A stretch of DNA of 64,000 bases from Hirundichthys speculiger (GCA_018398805.1 JAGFBZ010000178.1:1116001-1180000), one strand, 5' to 3'; counted from the stretch's first letter, positions 10,140 through 21,589 are shown. Made by a program: numbers and translations. Notes: generated from the letters alone by a model not told the origin.

Positions 10140-10625
10140 TCACAGCAGGCTACTGCATTGATCGTTTGATTTTTATTTAATGTCATTATCGTTTATAAGT
10201 TATTTATAACACCATTTTTTTAGTGGAGTATAACTACTCACATCTTTAAAAAGGGTTATATGTTTTTTTTTTCACTGAATCTTCGAAATGTATTTTATTA
10301 TTATTAATATTATTGAACCAGATTCCTGACAATAGAACATCAGAGCTCAGGAAGAGCTAGCTAGCTAATGGTAACTACACAATTATTGTCATGATTTTAA
10401 TCGTCATAAATTCTAATTTGACTTCTTTCAGTCTTTCAGTTAGTTGACATGTTCAATCCATCATTATTTGATACAAATATGCTATCAAATCAGACAAATC
10501 CATGTTATGATTTTATTAAACACGACGAACGATTGAGATTTTTATTTTGAAAATATTAAAAGGAAATTATTCCTTTAACGTTGTATTTTCTCTAACTTTA
10601 CTGTGGCTGTAGTTACCACAAATGA

Positions 10626-10640
10626 CCACGAGATGGGCAG
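10626..10640 (+). promoter_or_regulatory. Weaker CTCF-like motif in repeat unit
   Basis: CCACGAGATGGGCAG occupies the position equivalent to the motif at 10081 but carries one extra base. Confidence 0.3.
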
Positions 10641-10671
10641 GAGACAGACATGTCTGAATATAAACAACAGT

Positions 10672-10685
10672 CTGCCCTCTTGTGG
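10672..10685 (-). promoter_or_regulatory. CTCF-like motif in repeat unit
   Basis: The minus strand reads CCACAAGAGGGCAG. This is the third copy of the reverse motif. Confidence 0.4.
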
Positions 10686-11557
10686 TCACAGTACACAACT
10701 ACAACGATTTCTCTTTTGGTTTTATTAAACGACATGATTTCTCAAAAGTAACTTATCTTCACACTGTAATTGCATATTAATAAGGTAGTGAAGGTATATT
10801 TAGTCTCAAGTCTTCAATATTAATGAATTATTTGTTATTATCCAACCAGAGGATAATAACGAGGTACATCAAAGCAAATAGAAAGTTAGCTAATGCTATA
10901 TTTAGTCTAAAACTGGTAGACTTCAGTCCGACATACAATGGTTGACTCTTTCATTAATTAATGTGTTCAGTCCATCATTATTTAATAACAATTCACTGTC
11001 AAATCAGAGAAATTCACCTTCTGTTGCTTTTGTGAAAACAAAAAAAGACGACGAAGGCTAACGCGGCTTTTATTTTGGTGGGTGTAAAAGGAAGTGCCTT
11101 CCATATATAATTCATCCAACTTTATAGTCAGAATTATAACCAGTTTTTTTCGTTTCTTTTTAAAAGCTGTTAACTGGCTGATTTCTGATTCTTAGGATAC
11201 AAAGTCTCTCGTTTTCATCAAGAAAAACAAAACTACACAATAAATAGTCTCAACTCAGATGTAATAACAGCATATCTGTCTTTTATGTATTATTATTCAT
11301 TAAATTAACATAGTTAAGTAGTTTAGTTCATAGAATAGAATAGAATAGAATAGAATGCTTAATTCAGTTAGTAAACCTGTTAAATCCATCATAATTTGGT
11401 ACCAGTTTACTATCAAATCAGACAAATCCACGTTATGATTTTATTAACAACGATATGATTGAGATCTTTATTTTGAAGAGAATCAAAGGAAGTTTCTTCC
11501 AGATGTAATTCCTCTAACTTTATAGTAACTGTACCTGTCAGTAAAGTTACGAAACTA

Positions 11558-13166
11558 CAGATCCTTTCCAAAAAATTAGAATATCGTGGAAAAGTTGTTT
11601 AATTTCCATAATTCCATTCAGATTGTTAAACTTTCATATATTATAGATTCGTGGCCCACAATTTAATCAATTTCAGGTATTTATTTGTTTATTTTTTACA
11701 TAATTTTGGCTTCCAGCTCATGAAACCCACAAAACCAGGATTTCAAAAAATTAGAATACTGTGAAGAAATCACCATTTATTTCTCAGTTTTCGCATAAAA
11801 TAAAGAAAGAAAAAAATAAAAATAAAAATATGGTACTTTCAAAATGATATATCAATCATCAATACTTGGTTGGGAATCCCTTTGCCTTAATCACTGCCTT
11901 GATGTGACGTGGCATTGAAGCAATCAGGCTGTGGCATTGCATAGGAGTTATGGAAGCCCACATTTTTTGGATGCTTGCTGTCAGCTCTTCTTTGTTGTTG
12001 GGTCTGGTGCCCCTCATTTTCCTCTTGAGAATACCCCATAGATTCTCAATGGGGTTTAGGTCCGGCGAGTTGGCTGGCCAGTCAAGCACTGTGATGGCAT
12101 GAGCATCAAACCAGGTTTTGGTGCTTCTGGCAGTATGAGCAGGGGCCAGGTCCTGCTGGAAGATGAAATCTGCATCTCCATACAGATCCTCAGCAGAAGG
12201 AATCATGAAGTCCTCCAAAACATTCTGGTAGACTGTTGCAGTGATCTTGGATTTAAGAAAGCAGAGTTTACCAACACCTGCACTGGACATTGCACCCCAA
12301 ATCATGACTGACTGTGGATATTTCACACTGGACCTCAAGCAGCTTGGGTTCTGTTCCTCACCCGTCTTCCTCCAAACCCTTGGACCTTGATTCCCAAATG
12401 AAAGGCACACTTTACTTTCATTGGAAAAGAGGACCTTGGACCACTGGCCAACAGTCCAGTCCTTTTTCTCCTTGGCCCAGTTGAGCCGCTTCCTACGTTG
12501 GCTCTGGTTCAGAAGTGGCTTGACCTGAGGAACCCGACAGCTGTAGCCCATCTCCCGGATTCGTCTGAATGTGGTGGTTTTTTGAAGCTATGACTCCTGC
12601 CTCAGTCCACTCTTTCTGGATCTCTGCCAGATTCTTGAATCTTCTCTGTTTGAGAATCCGCTGAAGCCCACGGTCATCTCTTTTGCTAGTGCATCTTCTC
12701 CTGCCACATTTTTCCCTTCCACTAGACTTTCCATTGATATGCTTGGACACAGCACTCTGTGAACAGCCAGCCTCCTTAGCTATGAACTTTTGAGGTTTAC
12801 CCATCAATGATGGTCTTCTGGGCAGTTGTCATGTCTGCAGTCTTTCCCATATTGAACCGAACTGAGACAATTGAACCAAACCAAAGCAATTAAATAACAC
12901 CTGGGGAAACCTGTGCAGGTGCTTTGAGTTTAGTAGATGATTAGTGTGTGACACTCAGTTTAAAACATTCATGCCCTGATGATTTCTTCATCCTGTTTTT
13001 GTGGGTTCTATGAGCTGGAAGCCAAAATTATGTAAATAAATAAATACTTGAAATTGATTAAATTGTGGGCCATGAATCTATAATATATGAAAGTTTAACT
13101 TTCTGAATGGAATTATGGAGATTAAACAACTTTTCCACGATATTCTAATTTTTTGGAAAGGATCTG
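11558..13166 (-). mobile_element. Tc1-like DNA transposon, 1,609 bp, long inverted repeats
   Basis: The element starts CAGATCCTTTCCAAAAAATT and ends with its complement, flanked by TA on each side (11556-11557 and 13167-13168). The inverted arms stay almost identical for roughly 180 bases, which points to fairly recent insertion. It contains one transposase gene on the minus strand. It landed in the last unit of the 540-bp tandem repeat. Confidence 0.95.
11859..12850 (-). pseudogene. Tc1-like transposase, frameshifted, first catalytic Asp changed to Asn
   Basis: The protein starts MGKTADMTTAQKTIID at 12850. It then loses frame near 12804, where part of the KPQK lead-in is deleted, and shows a helix-turn-helix IAKEAGCSQSAVSKHI. 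A second frameshift lies in a run of six T (12578-12583, plus strand). The catalytic part follows: KVLFSNESKVCLSFGN, where the family normally has SDES, then FQQDLAPAHTA (second Asp) and [12 protein letters not shown] (Glu). It ends AKGFPTKY. The two frame breaks and the Asp-to-Asn change make it inactive. The family cuts and pastes at TA sites. Confidence 0.92.
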
Positions 13167-13604
13167 TACTATAAATACAGTTGTATGTCTTTCAGTTTAC
13201 GTTTTTCTCCAATAACACCCAGGTCAGTTTTTTTTTTTTCTAATTTTCTCCACCCATTCACTCACAAGGGGTTCAGGTACGGCAACTAGTAAGGGAAGCA
13301 TCTGAAAATCTGGGAACTAATTCATTACCAAGACATCTCTTCACCAATGTGTTTCTAAAGGTGTCTGATAACATCTCCTAAAAAGTTGAAATTCAACTCC
13401 TGGGGGAAACCTCATAAAAAAAACTGCACAAAGTTGGCGTACCAATAACCGATTTTCTAAAATTCAAAAATGTTTAAATTTGGCCTTAAGTAACTAGTGA
13501 GGAGTCAAACTAGGGATTTTTTTTGATTCTGAGTTCATTTATAGCATTTGTTTTTCACTACAACCATTCCTTAGTGGAAAAAACTGCCACACACTTTTTT
13601 ACAT
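13167..13604. other. Unassigned sequence
   Basis: This lies between the Tc1 element and the next gene remnant. I see A/T-rich text with poly-T runs and no recognisable gene. Confidence 0.4.
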
Positions 13605-15241
13605 TTACAAAAGGTTGTATTTATACAACCTGTTTTGTTTAACATTACTCAGAGCAAACAGTGATCCCCCAGGTGGCAATGCTTCATGAGTTAATGTCTG
13701 AATATTCATCATCAATGCTTTCATCGTGAATAGCATTCTTGCAGGTAATGCCTCGACAGACTCCACAAGCTGAGATGCACTTGACAGCGTTCTTCTTGCA
13801 GCTGCATCAATCTCCATGGCAACTGCAACTTGTCAACTGGAGTAGCTCTTCAGGAGCCATGGGGTCTAGTGTTGGAACTGGCTCATAACCATGAACACCT
13901 ACTGTCCACCCATAGTCCCTGGGGTCCAGAGACATGCTCTGTGAAAGGAGCCAGTCCCCCGTCTGAAGGTAGGATGGAGTGGATGCTGTGCTGCTGACAC
14001 CCTCTGTTGGAGGTAGAGTCTCCGGTTTGATCAACCCAGCCGCTGCCTTACACGAGAAGTTGCTGTATCGAACTTCACCTAGAGTCGTACCTGCTCCATG
14101 GTACATGTACAGGAACATCTGGAGGCTCTCAGGAACAAGTCTCAGCTGACTCTGGATATCCCCCATACCGTGTGCAGTGGGGTATGACTTTGGATCTAGA
14201 TCAGTTATGGAAATGTCATTGCATATGAACTTCAGTGCTGTCTTAATGAGCTGAGTCTTCTCGTCTCCTTGCTGAAGATTATCATGATGCTCCCGCAGAA
14301 TGTTGCTGGTGATATCTTTGAGGCAGAGCACATCTGCCCTTCTCTCCTGTGATGTGAAATACAATGTGTCATGGTGTTTCTCTTGGAGTTTTGTCTTTAG
14401 CCATTTCTTTGAATAAGAGAGGCTCTTATCTGGTGACTGGTCAAACTCCAGCAGTTTTTCATGAACTTGGTCAAGCGTCATCACACCATGCTCGAGTTCT
14501 GTCTCTAGCCAATCGCAGAATTCAAGAAAAACAGCCTCTCGTTCTTCGTCCTTCCTCCGTCCTGCCTTCCTTGGTGCTTTGTCTTCATTCTTAGAGTAAT
14601 GGTCACCCCTCTCAAAAAGAAGCTTGCACCAAGGTTTCTTCTGCTACCAAGTCATTGATTCCTTCCAGACGTCCAGGACTTCAGTGCCCCAGTTATCCCC
14701 ACGACCCTGTGCTGTCTTCAGCAAGCTTGCCTTCAGTCTATCTGCAGTCAAATTATCAGGCACTCTATATTTCTTTCTAGCATCTGCTAGCTTGTGTTTG
14801 TAGAGATGATCGGGTTGATTGCAAAGAATGCATACATTCTTGTACGGAAGCTGAACGGGCCGTGTTCTTGTAGAACTGCTCACAGCTGATGCACTCAACT
14901 CAGTGCACGTGCGTCTTCTCTGCAGCTTTGCAGACTCTTTCTCTGCCTTTGATTGCTTGAGCTGACTTTTTGGTGAGCTCGACAAACTTGTCGTACAAAT
15001 AATCTTTACACTTTTTGTGATATCTAAGTCTTACTTCTTTTTCATCCTCTTTCATACGCTCCAAAATCGTAGCATTTTCATCTACTTCTGCTTGTCTCAA
15101 TAAAGTAGAGTAGCCTTTAGGAGTTACTTGAATAAGACTCATCTGGCGTCTCCAGGCCTGCACAGACGAAACACTGAGCAGAGCTGGAGTGACATCTTCA
15201 TCCATAGTACTGCAATTACAGTATATTCCAATCATAAGCAT
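13605..15241 (-). pseudogene. Decayed member of a multicopy uncharacterised teleost gene family
   Basis: Minus-strand segments in changing frames give a long protein. It starts with [20 protein letters not shown], then [20 protein letters not shown] and [20 protein letters not shown] Cys/His segment [16 protein letters not shown] follows, then [41 protein letters not shown] and [19 protein letters not shown], ending near 13605. At least three frame changes occur, near 14950, 14675 and 14640. The layout resembles large uncharacterised fish and invertebrate proteins that are found in many copies. Whether the family is a mobile element or a host family I cannot tell, and I do not assign a function. 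Confidence 0.5.
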
Positions 15242-16678
15242 GGAAAGTAGAATGGATATAAAGATTTTATATTTAGTAAGATCAATTTCACGGTAACATC
15301 AAATATCACTGAAAACATCAGAATCTCACTTAAACATCAAACTTTTCTTAGTAGCCTAAATATTTCTGACTCTCAAACAAATCACACACAGAAGGAAGCA
15401 AACAACACTTACTTGTAATGTATGCACACACACACTGAAAAGTAATGCAGTGAATGTGATGATTTGTAGCTGAATCTAAAGCTGCTGTTCTCCTCACAAA
15501 ACCTGAAGGAATGGCATAGTGGCAAACACTTTACTAGTACAGGTGCAAAAAAAATCACTAATCAAATTAACAGCAGGTGCAGCAAAATGAGCAATCAACT
15601 ACTGTGGCCTCAAAACACATCAGTATAGAAATCAAGAGGACACGCTTTCTTAGAAAAAAGCAGAGGAAAGCAGGTAATTGTTAATATGGAGCTTAGGTAA
15701 CCTTCTTAACACTAGTAATACATAATATGTTTTATACGTAAATCTAACAATTCTCTTCCAGCACACTCCAAGTACCCCCAACTGCAGACCGCAGATCAGG
15801 GCGTGCCTCAATGTGGGCGGATCTCAACATTTAACTCCGCCCACCTCGAGCTGGCGAAGCGAGTAAGCTCAACGCTTGATTCCGCCCACGTTGAGCCATG
15901 CTTGCAGCACATTCACAATCAGCAATGCAGCGCCTATGGCCAGAGTTGCCTAAAATAAGAAATACGAAACAGTTATAATTATATATGTATATGAGATAGA
16001 TTTTTCTCTTTTCACTTCTGCATAGAAACCTACTGTATATCTTCCTGAGAACTAAAGAAAAAAGTATCTTAGATTTCTTTTTTGTGTTTTACTATCTAGC
16101 ATGTACTATCTTGCATCTGATGCATCTAATGTAAGTCTGACTGTTGCAGTCCTTGTTCACGTGGTTGCCCCTGAAACCAGATAAGTGGGAGTTGATGGAT
16201 GGATGGCAGTTTCAGTGTGATGGATGTGATATCACTCCCTAATAAATAACCTCATATGTGTATGTTTAGGCAACTTGCATATATTGAACAGCAGTTACAA
16301 ATACAACAATAATCTAGCATGAAAATTAAATTGAATCCACTAGCCTGAAACTAAATAAAACATACACTTTAGTCTTTAGTCCCACAAAACACTTTGATTT
16401 TGCTGCTCCCTTTCTGTCTTTGACTCAGTCTCATCAGATTCTCCTGCATCTTCTTCCTCTCCTCCTTCCTCATCTAAAGCTCCAAATTTGAATACCTGTA
16501 TTATCTGGTATAGGATCCTCTCTGCTTCACTTCTTTCTCCATCAACAATGTGCAGTTATTAATTACATTAAAGTGGTCCTGGTGTCCACTACAGTTGACA
16601 TTCATGAAATGACTGTTATTTCAAAACATAATTAATGAAACTGTTTTCAAGTGTAAAAATATTGTTACTCACATGTAG
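15242..16678. other. Intergenic, few landmarks
   Basis: A GC-rich island at about 15780-15930 carries three GCCCAC-type repeats (TCCGCCCAC) in an otherwise AT-rich region. The phrase ending in GATGGATGGATGG near 16193-16205 looks like the 3' tail of a fish SINE or LINE. No gene is recognised. Confidence 0.4.
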
Positions 16679-16698
16679 CTGCAGGGACGTCCCTGCAG
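16679..16698. repeat. Perfect 20-bp palindrome at the LINE boundary
   Basis: CTGCAGGGACGTCCCTGCAG reads the same on both strands. It sits at the left edge of the truncated LINE coding sequence. Confidence 0.7.
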
Positions 16699-17695
16699 CT
16701 TCGCTAATTTCTTCCATTTCTGATTTGACTCTGGACTGTTTTTCTCCTGTGGGCCTCTCTGAGTTGACCTCAACTATCAGTAAAGCTAAACCATCTACAT
16801 GTCTGTTGGATCCCATCCCAACTCGACTGCTCAAAGATGTTATGTCCTTTATTGGTACGTCAATTTTGGATCAGATTAACCTATCTTTACAATCAAGATA
16901 TGTACCACAGGTTTTTAAAGTTGCCGTCATTAAACCTTTGCTTAAGAAACCATCTCTTGATCCGGACATTTTGGCAAACTATAGACCAATATCCAACCTT
17001 CCATTTCTCTCTAAAATTCTGGAAAAAAATGTTGCTAGCCAGTTAGGAGAACACCTGCATAGAAATGATCTATTTGAGGTTTTTCAGTCAGGGTTTAGAA
17101 CTCATCACAGCACAGAAACGGCGCTGATTAGAGCCACAAACGACCTCTTTATGGTCTCAGACAATGAATAAGTTTCTGTCCTTGTTCTGCTGGACCTCAG
17201 TGCTGCTTTTGATACTGTTGATCACGGCCTTTTGCTGCATAGATTAGAGCACACTGTTGGAATTAAAGGAACAGCATTAGGCTGGTTTAAGGCATACTTA
17301 TCTGACAGGTTCCAGTTCGTCCATGTTAATGACGTTTCTTCTACATGGACTAGGGTCTGCTATGGCGTCCCACAGGGTTCAGTACTGGGACCAATCATTT
17401 TCACTTTATACATGCTGCCCTTGGGAAATATTATCCATAGCCATGGCATAAACCTTCATTGCTACACTGATGATACGCAGCTTTACATATCCATGAAACC
17501 AGAGGAAGCAAAACCGTTAGCCAAACTTCAAGGGTGACTTAATGACATTAAGTCCTGGATGTCCTCTAACTTCCTGCTCCTAAATTCGGATATAACAGAG
17601 GTTATTGTTTTTGGTCCCTAACACCTGAGGAATGGATTAATTGGGTTTACGCTGGCTTCCAGCACAGCTTTGAAAAACCTTGGAGTCACTACAGA
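16679..17695 (+). pseudogene. Truncated LINE (L2/CR1 group) reverse transcriptase
   Basis: The reading frame gives SLISSISDLTLDCFSPV, STCLLDPIPTRLLKDV, KVAVIKPLLKKPSLDPDILA, NYRPISNLPFLSKILEK, SGFRTHHSTETALIR, then, after a stop at 17169-17171, VLLDLSAAFDTVDH, GVPQGSVLGPI and CYTDDTQLYIS, and a further stop near 17535. These are reverse transcriptase blocks of a non-LTR element, with YTDD in place of the usual YADD. The 5' part is missing, and the copy stops at NLGVTTDL near 17690, where another LINE begins in reverse. It is inactive. Confidence 0.88.
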
Positions 17696-17697
17696 CC

Positions 17698-17890
17698 TGT
17701 TGGCTCTGTAGGCGAACTGCAGTGGGTCCAGGAGAGGGTCAGTGATGGCTTTGAGGTGTGAGAGCACAAAGCGCTCAAAGGTCTTCATGACCACAGAGGT
17801 CAGGGCGACGGGTCTGAAGCCATTAAGTCCTGTGGTCTTTGGCTTCTTGGGAACGGGGATGATGGTAGAGGTCGTGAAGCAGGCTGGCAC
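17698..17890 (-). pseudogene. LINE reverse transcriptase N-terminal fragment
   Basis: It reads MPACFTTSTIIPVPKKPK, FRPVALTSVVMKTFERFVLS, and LLDPLQFAYRANRS. These are RT blocks 1 and 2 of the same reverse-oriented LINE. About 350 bases separating it from the endonuclease frame carry stops and a degraded proline-rich linker. Confidence 0.8.
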
Positions 17891-18247
17891 GTGACAGGTC
17901 TCCAGTGAGGTGTTAAAAAATGTCTGAACACTGGATACAGCTGATCACCACAGTGCTTCAGGGCGGATGGGGAGATAGAATCCGGTCCAGCTGCTTTTCA
18001 GGGGTTCTGTCTCCTAAAGAGTTTGTTGACGTCCCTCTCATGTATGGAAAGAGTCGTCTCTGAGGAGGGTGGGAAGGGAGGGGCCATTAAGGCGGGCGTA
18101 GATGGAGATGACTGGAGCTGGAGCTGTTGGGAGGGGTTGTGGGGGATGGTTGCAGGACTGTCCCTTTGTCTCTCAAAACGACAATAGAACTGGTTCAGGT
18201 CGTTGGCTAGGCGTCAATCGTTGATGGAGTGGGGGGCCTTTAGGCTT

Positions 18248-19387
18248 TTAGTTGGTGATCTGCCTAAGACCTTTCCAGACAGACGCATAGTCGTTAGCTG
18301 AGAACTGGTGTTGAAGCTTCTCAGAGTACAGTCGTTTAGTTTCTCTCACCGCCTTGCTAAACTTGTACTTTGCCACTCTGAATCTGTCTTTGTCCCCGCT
18401 CTTGAAGGCCTCTTCCTTTGCCAACCTTAGCTGTCTGAGTTTGGCTGTGAACCAGAGTTTGTCGTTGTTGTAACTCACCCTGGTGCATGATGGGACACAA
18501 CAGTCTTCACAGAAGCTGATGTATGACGTCACAGCCTCTGTGTACTCATCCAGATTCTTGGTAGCAGTCCTGAAAACATCCCAGTCAGTAGAGTCCAAAC
18601 ACGCCAGGAGATCCTCCACTGCTTCACTGGTCCACTTCTTTGAGGTCCGCACTACAGGTTTGCAGAGCTTTAGTTTGTGCCTGTAGGCAGGAATCAGGTG
18701 GAGCATGACATGGTCAGAGTGACCCAGTGCAGCACGGGGGACGGCGTGATAAGCATCTCTGATTGTCGTGTAACATTGATCTAGAATTTTCTCCTCTCTG
18801 GTCGGGCATCTAACAAGCTGTCTGTATTTAGGGAGTTCATGAGTGAGGTTACCTTTGTTAAAGTCTCCAAGGACAATAACTAAAGAGTCCAGGTTGGCCC
18901 GCTCCACACACAGTATCTGATTGGCGAGTGTACGCTGTCCGTTCTGTGCGTCGGCCTGTGGCAAGATGTAGACATCGACCAGAATGAATGAAACAAACTC
19001 CCGGGGAGAATAAAACGGCTTACAGTTGATGAAGAAAGATTCCAGGTCAGGAGAACAGTGCTGCTGGATCGCTGTTGTATCGTTGCACCAACCGCTGTTG
19101 ACATAAAAACAGATTCCTTCACCTTTAGTTCTGCCGGAAAGTTCTGTGTTTCTGTCCGTGCGGTAGAGTTGGAACCCCGCCAGCTGCAGTGCAGAGTCTG
19201 GTATTAATCCACCCAGCCACGTCTCCATGAAGCACAAAACCACAGATGAAGAAAAGTCCCTGTTTTTGCCCAACAGCAGTTGCAGTTCTTCCACTTTGTT
19301 GGGCAGTGAGCGCACGTTAGAGAGAAATATTCCCGGAAGTGCTGTACGGTGTCGCGCTGGCGATGGCGCACAAGCGCTCCAGCTCAC
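18248..19387 (-). CDS. LINE ORF2 endonuclease domain and start of the RT linker
   Basis: The open frame of 379 codons reads [44 protein letters not shown] and [16 protein letters not shown]. These match endonuclease motifs of L2/CR1-type LINEs (N-V-R-S at the Mg site, ETW, GDFN, HSDH). The rest ([20 protein letters not shown] and [20 protein letters not shown]) is the linker toward RT, ending KGLRQITN. It is intact over this stretch, but the element is truncated. Confidence 0.88.
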   Translation of the reverse strand: MSWSACAPSPARHRTALPGIFLSNVRSLPNKVEELQLLLGKNRDFSSSVVLCFMETWLGGLIPDSALQLAGFQLYRTDRNTELSGRTKGEGICFYVNSGWCNDTTAIQQHCSPDLESFFINCKPFYSPREFVSFILVDVYILPQADAQNGQRTLANQILCVERANLDSLVIVLGDFNKGNLTHELPKYRQLVRCPTREEKILDQCYTTIRDAYHAVPRAALGHSDHVMLHLIPAYRHKLKLCKPVVRTSKKWTSEAVEDLLACLDSTDWDVFRTATKNLDEYTEAVTSYISFCEDCCVPSCTRVSYNNDKLWFTAKLRQLRLAKEEAFKSGDKDRFRVAKYKFSKAVRETKRLYSEKLQHQFSANDYASVWKGLRQITN

Positions 19388-19642
19388 TTTCCTCTTTTCC
19401 GGCGCTTCACTGCGTGCATAAATGTGAGGGCACCTTTGACCAGAATGTCCAAAATGTCCAGAGTTGGGAGCAGCAAACTAGGAAATAAATCCTCTGGAGT
19501 TGTTGCCCTGATGTTCATAAGCTCTTCTCTCGTGAAGGAGCTCTGGGTACCATCACAAAAAACAGAGTAAAAGCACAAAGCAAAACAAGGCGCACCAACA
19601 CACTGAGGCAGCCGTCCGCGGCGCCATCTTGATGACATTACA

Positions 19643-19800
19643 TGGAGAAGGAATATGCAGTGATGGAGAGAATTCTGAAGGATGTGTTGAATGAGGTTGA
19701 CTTTGTGTCAACTACCGCGGATATTTGGACTGCTAACAATAGAAGTCCTTGTTGGGCCACACATGTGATCACAGAGACCGCATGGCTTTCCTGAGACAAA
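19643..19800 (+). pseudogene. hAT transposase fragment, N-terminal side
   Basis: It reads MEKEYAVMERILKDVLNEVD followed by FVSTTADIWTANNRS. The T-T-D-x-W-T motif and the preceding helix match the region of hAT transposases that holds the first catalytic Asp (VSLTTDLWTS...). The frame ends near 19745; continuation is lost. Confidence 0.6.
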
Positions 19801-19872
19801 GAAGGACAAAAGAAATCTTTTAAAACTCAAATCCCCAGCATTCTGAGCAGTTTTCAGTTCCACACCTAGGTG

Positions 19873-21488
19873 TGAAACATGACGTCCCCCTCTCTCTCTG
19901 TTTCCCACTGGCCGGGGACCCCTGCTCACAGCGGGGTTCCTTAAACGAAGGCAGATCGCAGACTGACCGTTTAAATACCGACTCCCTCTCCCGCTCTCTC
20001 TCTCTGACCTTCACTACACTAAGGGAAGATGCTCATCTCTCTGGCCTGCTCCAGGAAGGTAAATAGCCAAAGGCCTGTTTCCCTGGCGACCTGTCTGCAG
20101 GAGATCCCTCTGGTTGTCCGACGACAATCACACGCCTGGTCCGATCGTGGCGCACCACACGGAGTGAGCCGCGACCTACGGGAGAAACTACGCGTAGGAA
20201 TCACCCGCGCACCTCGGATGCGTGAACGGCCTCAGACGAACCGGGACGGACGCCCGGCTGTTGTTGCTGCCCAACGCTGCATCCCCACGTTAATCACGCA
20301 GAGAGAGAAAAAGGAGGAGAGCCACTCTTACGACCACCCGTGGAGCGTAATTGATCAGCGGTGCTACCGCCATCCCAGCCTGATCAACCCCCCCAGGACA
20401 CTACAACGCCACCGATCGCTCTCGAGAAGCGAAACAAGTAAGAGACTTTTGGTGTCTGGGCAGAGCTTAGTTTAGTCGTTTCCCAATCCAGTTTTCTTGT
20501 GCTTTGTGTATGTTTAGAACCGGACCATCGGTCCGCCGTGGTTCAAACGTTTTATCATTGCGAACAGCAACCCCGCTCGCCGTTCCTTAGTTCAAAACCA
20601 GAGCAGCTCTGTGGAGTGGTTTCATACTGCTGCATCTGTGAGAGCGACAGTCGCGGTTGCTAGTTGCAGAGTTACTTAGTTTAGTTGATGATTTTGTGCT
20701 TATTGGGACACTGTCTACGACTGAAGCCCACCGGTCATCCGCCGGTGCGTGTTTACCCACGTGATCGCAGTGTTTCCTCGCCATCAGCTGGTCACGCTGT
20801 GATTTCAGACAACAGTCAGGAGAGGAGTGCAGAGTTGCTCCGCGCTCCTCAACCTGTGTGGAAATCCTCAGAGTGATCACCGCGGTGGCTAGAAATCACC
20901 TTTTGCCGTGGACTTTATTCTGCCCTTTTCTTTTCTTTCGACGAGTTACACACAGTCTCGTCCGCCATTTTGTGATGTCCTATCGCGTGAGTCGACGGTC
21001 ATCTTAGATGAGGGACGAGAACACCACGTGATCTCGCCCGCCATCTTGTGACGTCCTATCTCGCGAGTCGGCGGCCATTTTGTCGAGGGACGAGAGCACG
21101 TGATCTCGGCACCCATCTTAGACATCTCTCACACACACACACCCACACACACACACCTATAATTTCCAGCACACATGTATATAAGTTTACACTGGTTTCC
21201 TTTGAATGTTTAATTCGCTTATGTTAGTTTTAGTCATCGTTTAAGTTAGTAGATATCAGGATTGTGATTCAAGTGTTAATAATAAATTCTGATATATTCT
21301 AATGACAGAAGTTGTTTGTGGTATTTTACACAGTTTTGTAACATTGGCTGGTTGAAGAGGTCTGTGCTCGGACTCACATCTTCTCTGTTGCTCTGTAAGC
21401 GCCACACCAGGTCACAGGCTGGCACGCATAGAACAACAGCCATTTTTGAGACTGATTGTGCCATTTAGTCCTTTTTCCTGATTTATCA
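19873..21488 (+). mobile_element. Candidate solo LTR of retroviral type, 1,616 bp, TSD GGTG
   Basis: The block begins TGAAACATG and ends GATTTATCA, flanked by GGTG at 19869-19872 and 21489-21492. Inside, in order, are a GC-rich region, a direct repeat with CACGTGATCTCG (20963-21108), a TATA-like TATATAAG (about 21177-21184), and AATAAA at 21281-21286, which is the layout U3-R-U5. It separates two parts of a hAT element. The 4-bp duplication is short evidence, so the ends are provisional. No gag, pol or env frames are present. Confidence 0.55.
20963..21108 (+). repeat. Two-copy direct repeat, about 75 bp, enhancer-like
   Basis: Units at 20963-21036 and 21039-21108 share CGCCAT-TTGTGA-GTCCTAT, the CGCG-rich middle, GAGGGACGAGA and CACGTGATCTCG. 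Direct repeats of this size upstream of the TATA box are common in U3 enhancers. Each unit has an E-box CACGTG and a CRE-like TGACGTC or TGATGTC. Confidence 0.65.
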
Positions 21489-21589
21489 GGTGGTGCCCCG
21501 TTTCATTTTATTAACTTTCTGGTTATTAGCAGCCGTCCCTCAAGACGGTTGGTAATAACCCTTTTTGGACTAAACGAGCACGTTATACG

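Larger units (their letters stand above)
9560..11557. repeat. Diverged tandem repeat, unit about 540 bp, four copies
   Basis: The phrase around TTTTATTTTGAAGAG followed by AAAGGAAGT recurs near 10000, 10541, 11068 and 11467. CTGCCCTCTTGTGG recurs at 9588, 10126 and 10672 (spacing 538 and 546). Between them the same order is kept: AATTTGACTTC, TCATTATTTG, TATCAAATCAGACAAATCC, then TAATTCCTCTAACTTTA. The last unit is shortened and ends where a Tc1 element is inserted. A pentamer run of TAGAA lies near 11333-11356. There is no coding content. Confidence 0.8.
17698..19637 (-). mobile_element. LINE (non-LTR retrotransposon), 5' part, reverse orientation
   Basis: On the minus strand the element starts around GTCATCAAGATGGCGCCGC (19637 downward), a usual LINE-type 5' leader. 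It contains an apurinic-endonuclease-type domain (18248-19387) and the beginning of reverse transcriptase (17698-17890). It stops inside reverse transcriptase at YRANR, directly abutting the other LINE. Loss of the 3' half is unusual for LINE insertion and implies a later deletion or rearrangement. Confidence 0.85.

Noticed and set aside
21489..21505. Retroviral primer binding site (TGGTGCCCCG) after the LTR at 21488
   Set aside because: The same bases include the putative target duplication GGTG, no gag follows, and the match to a tRNA 3' end is short.
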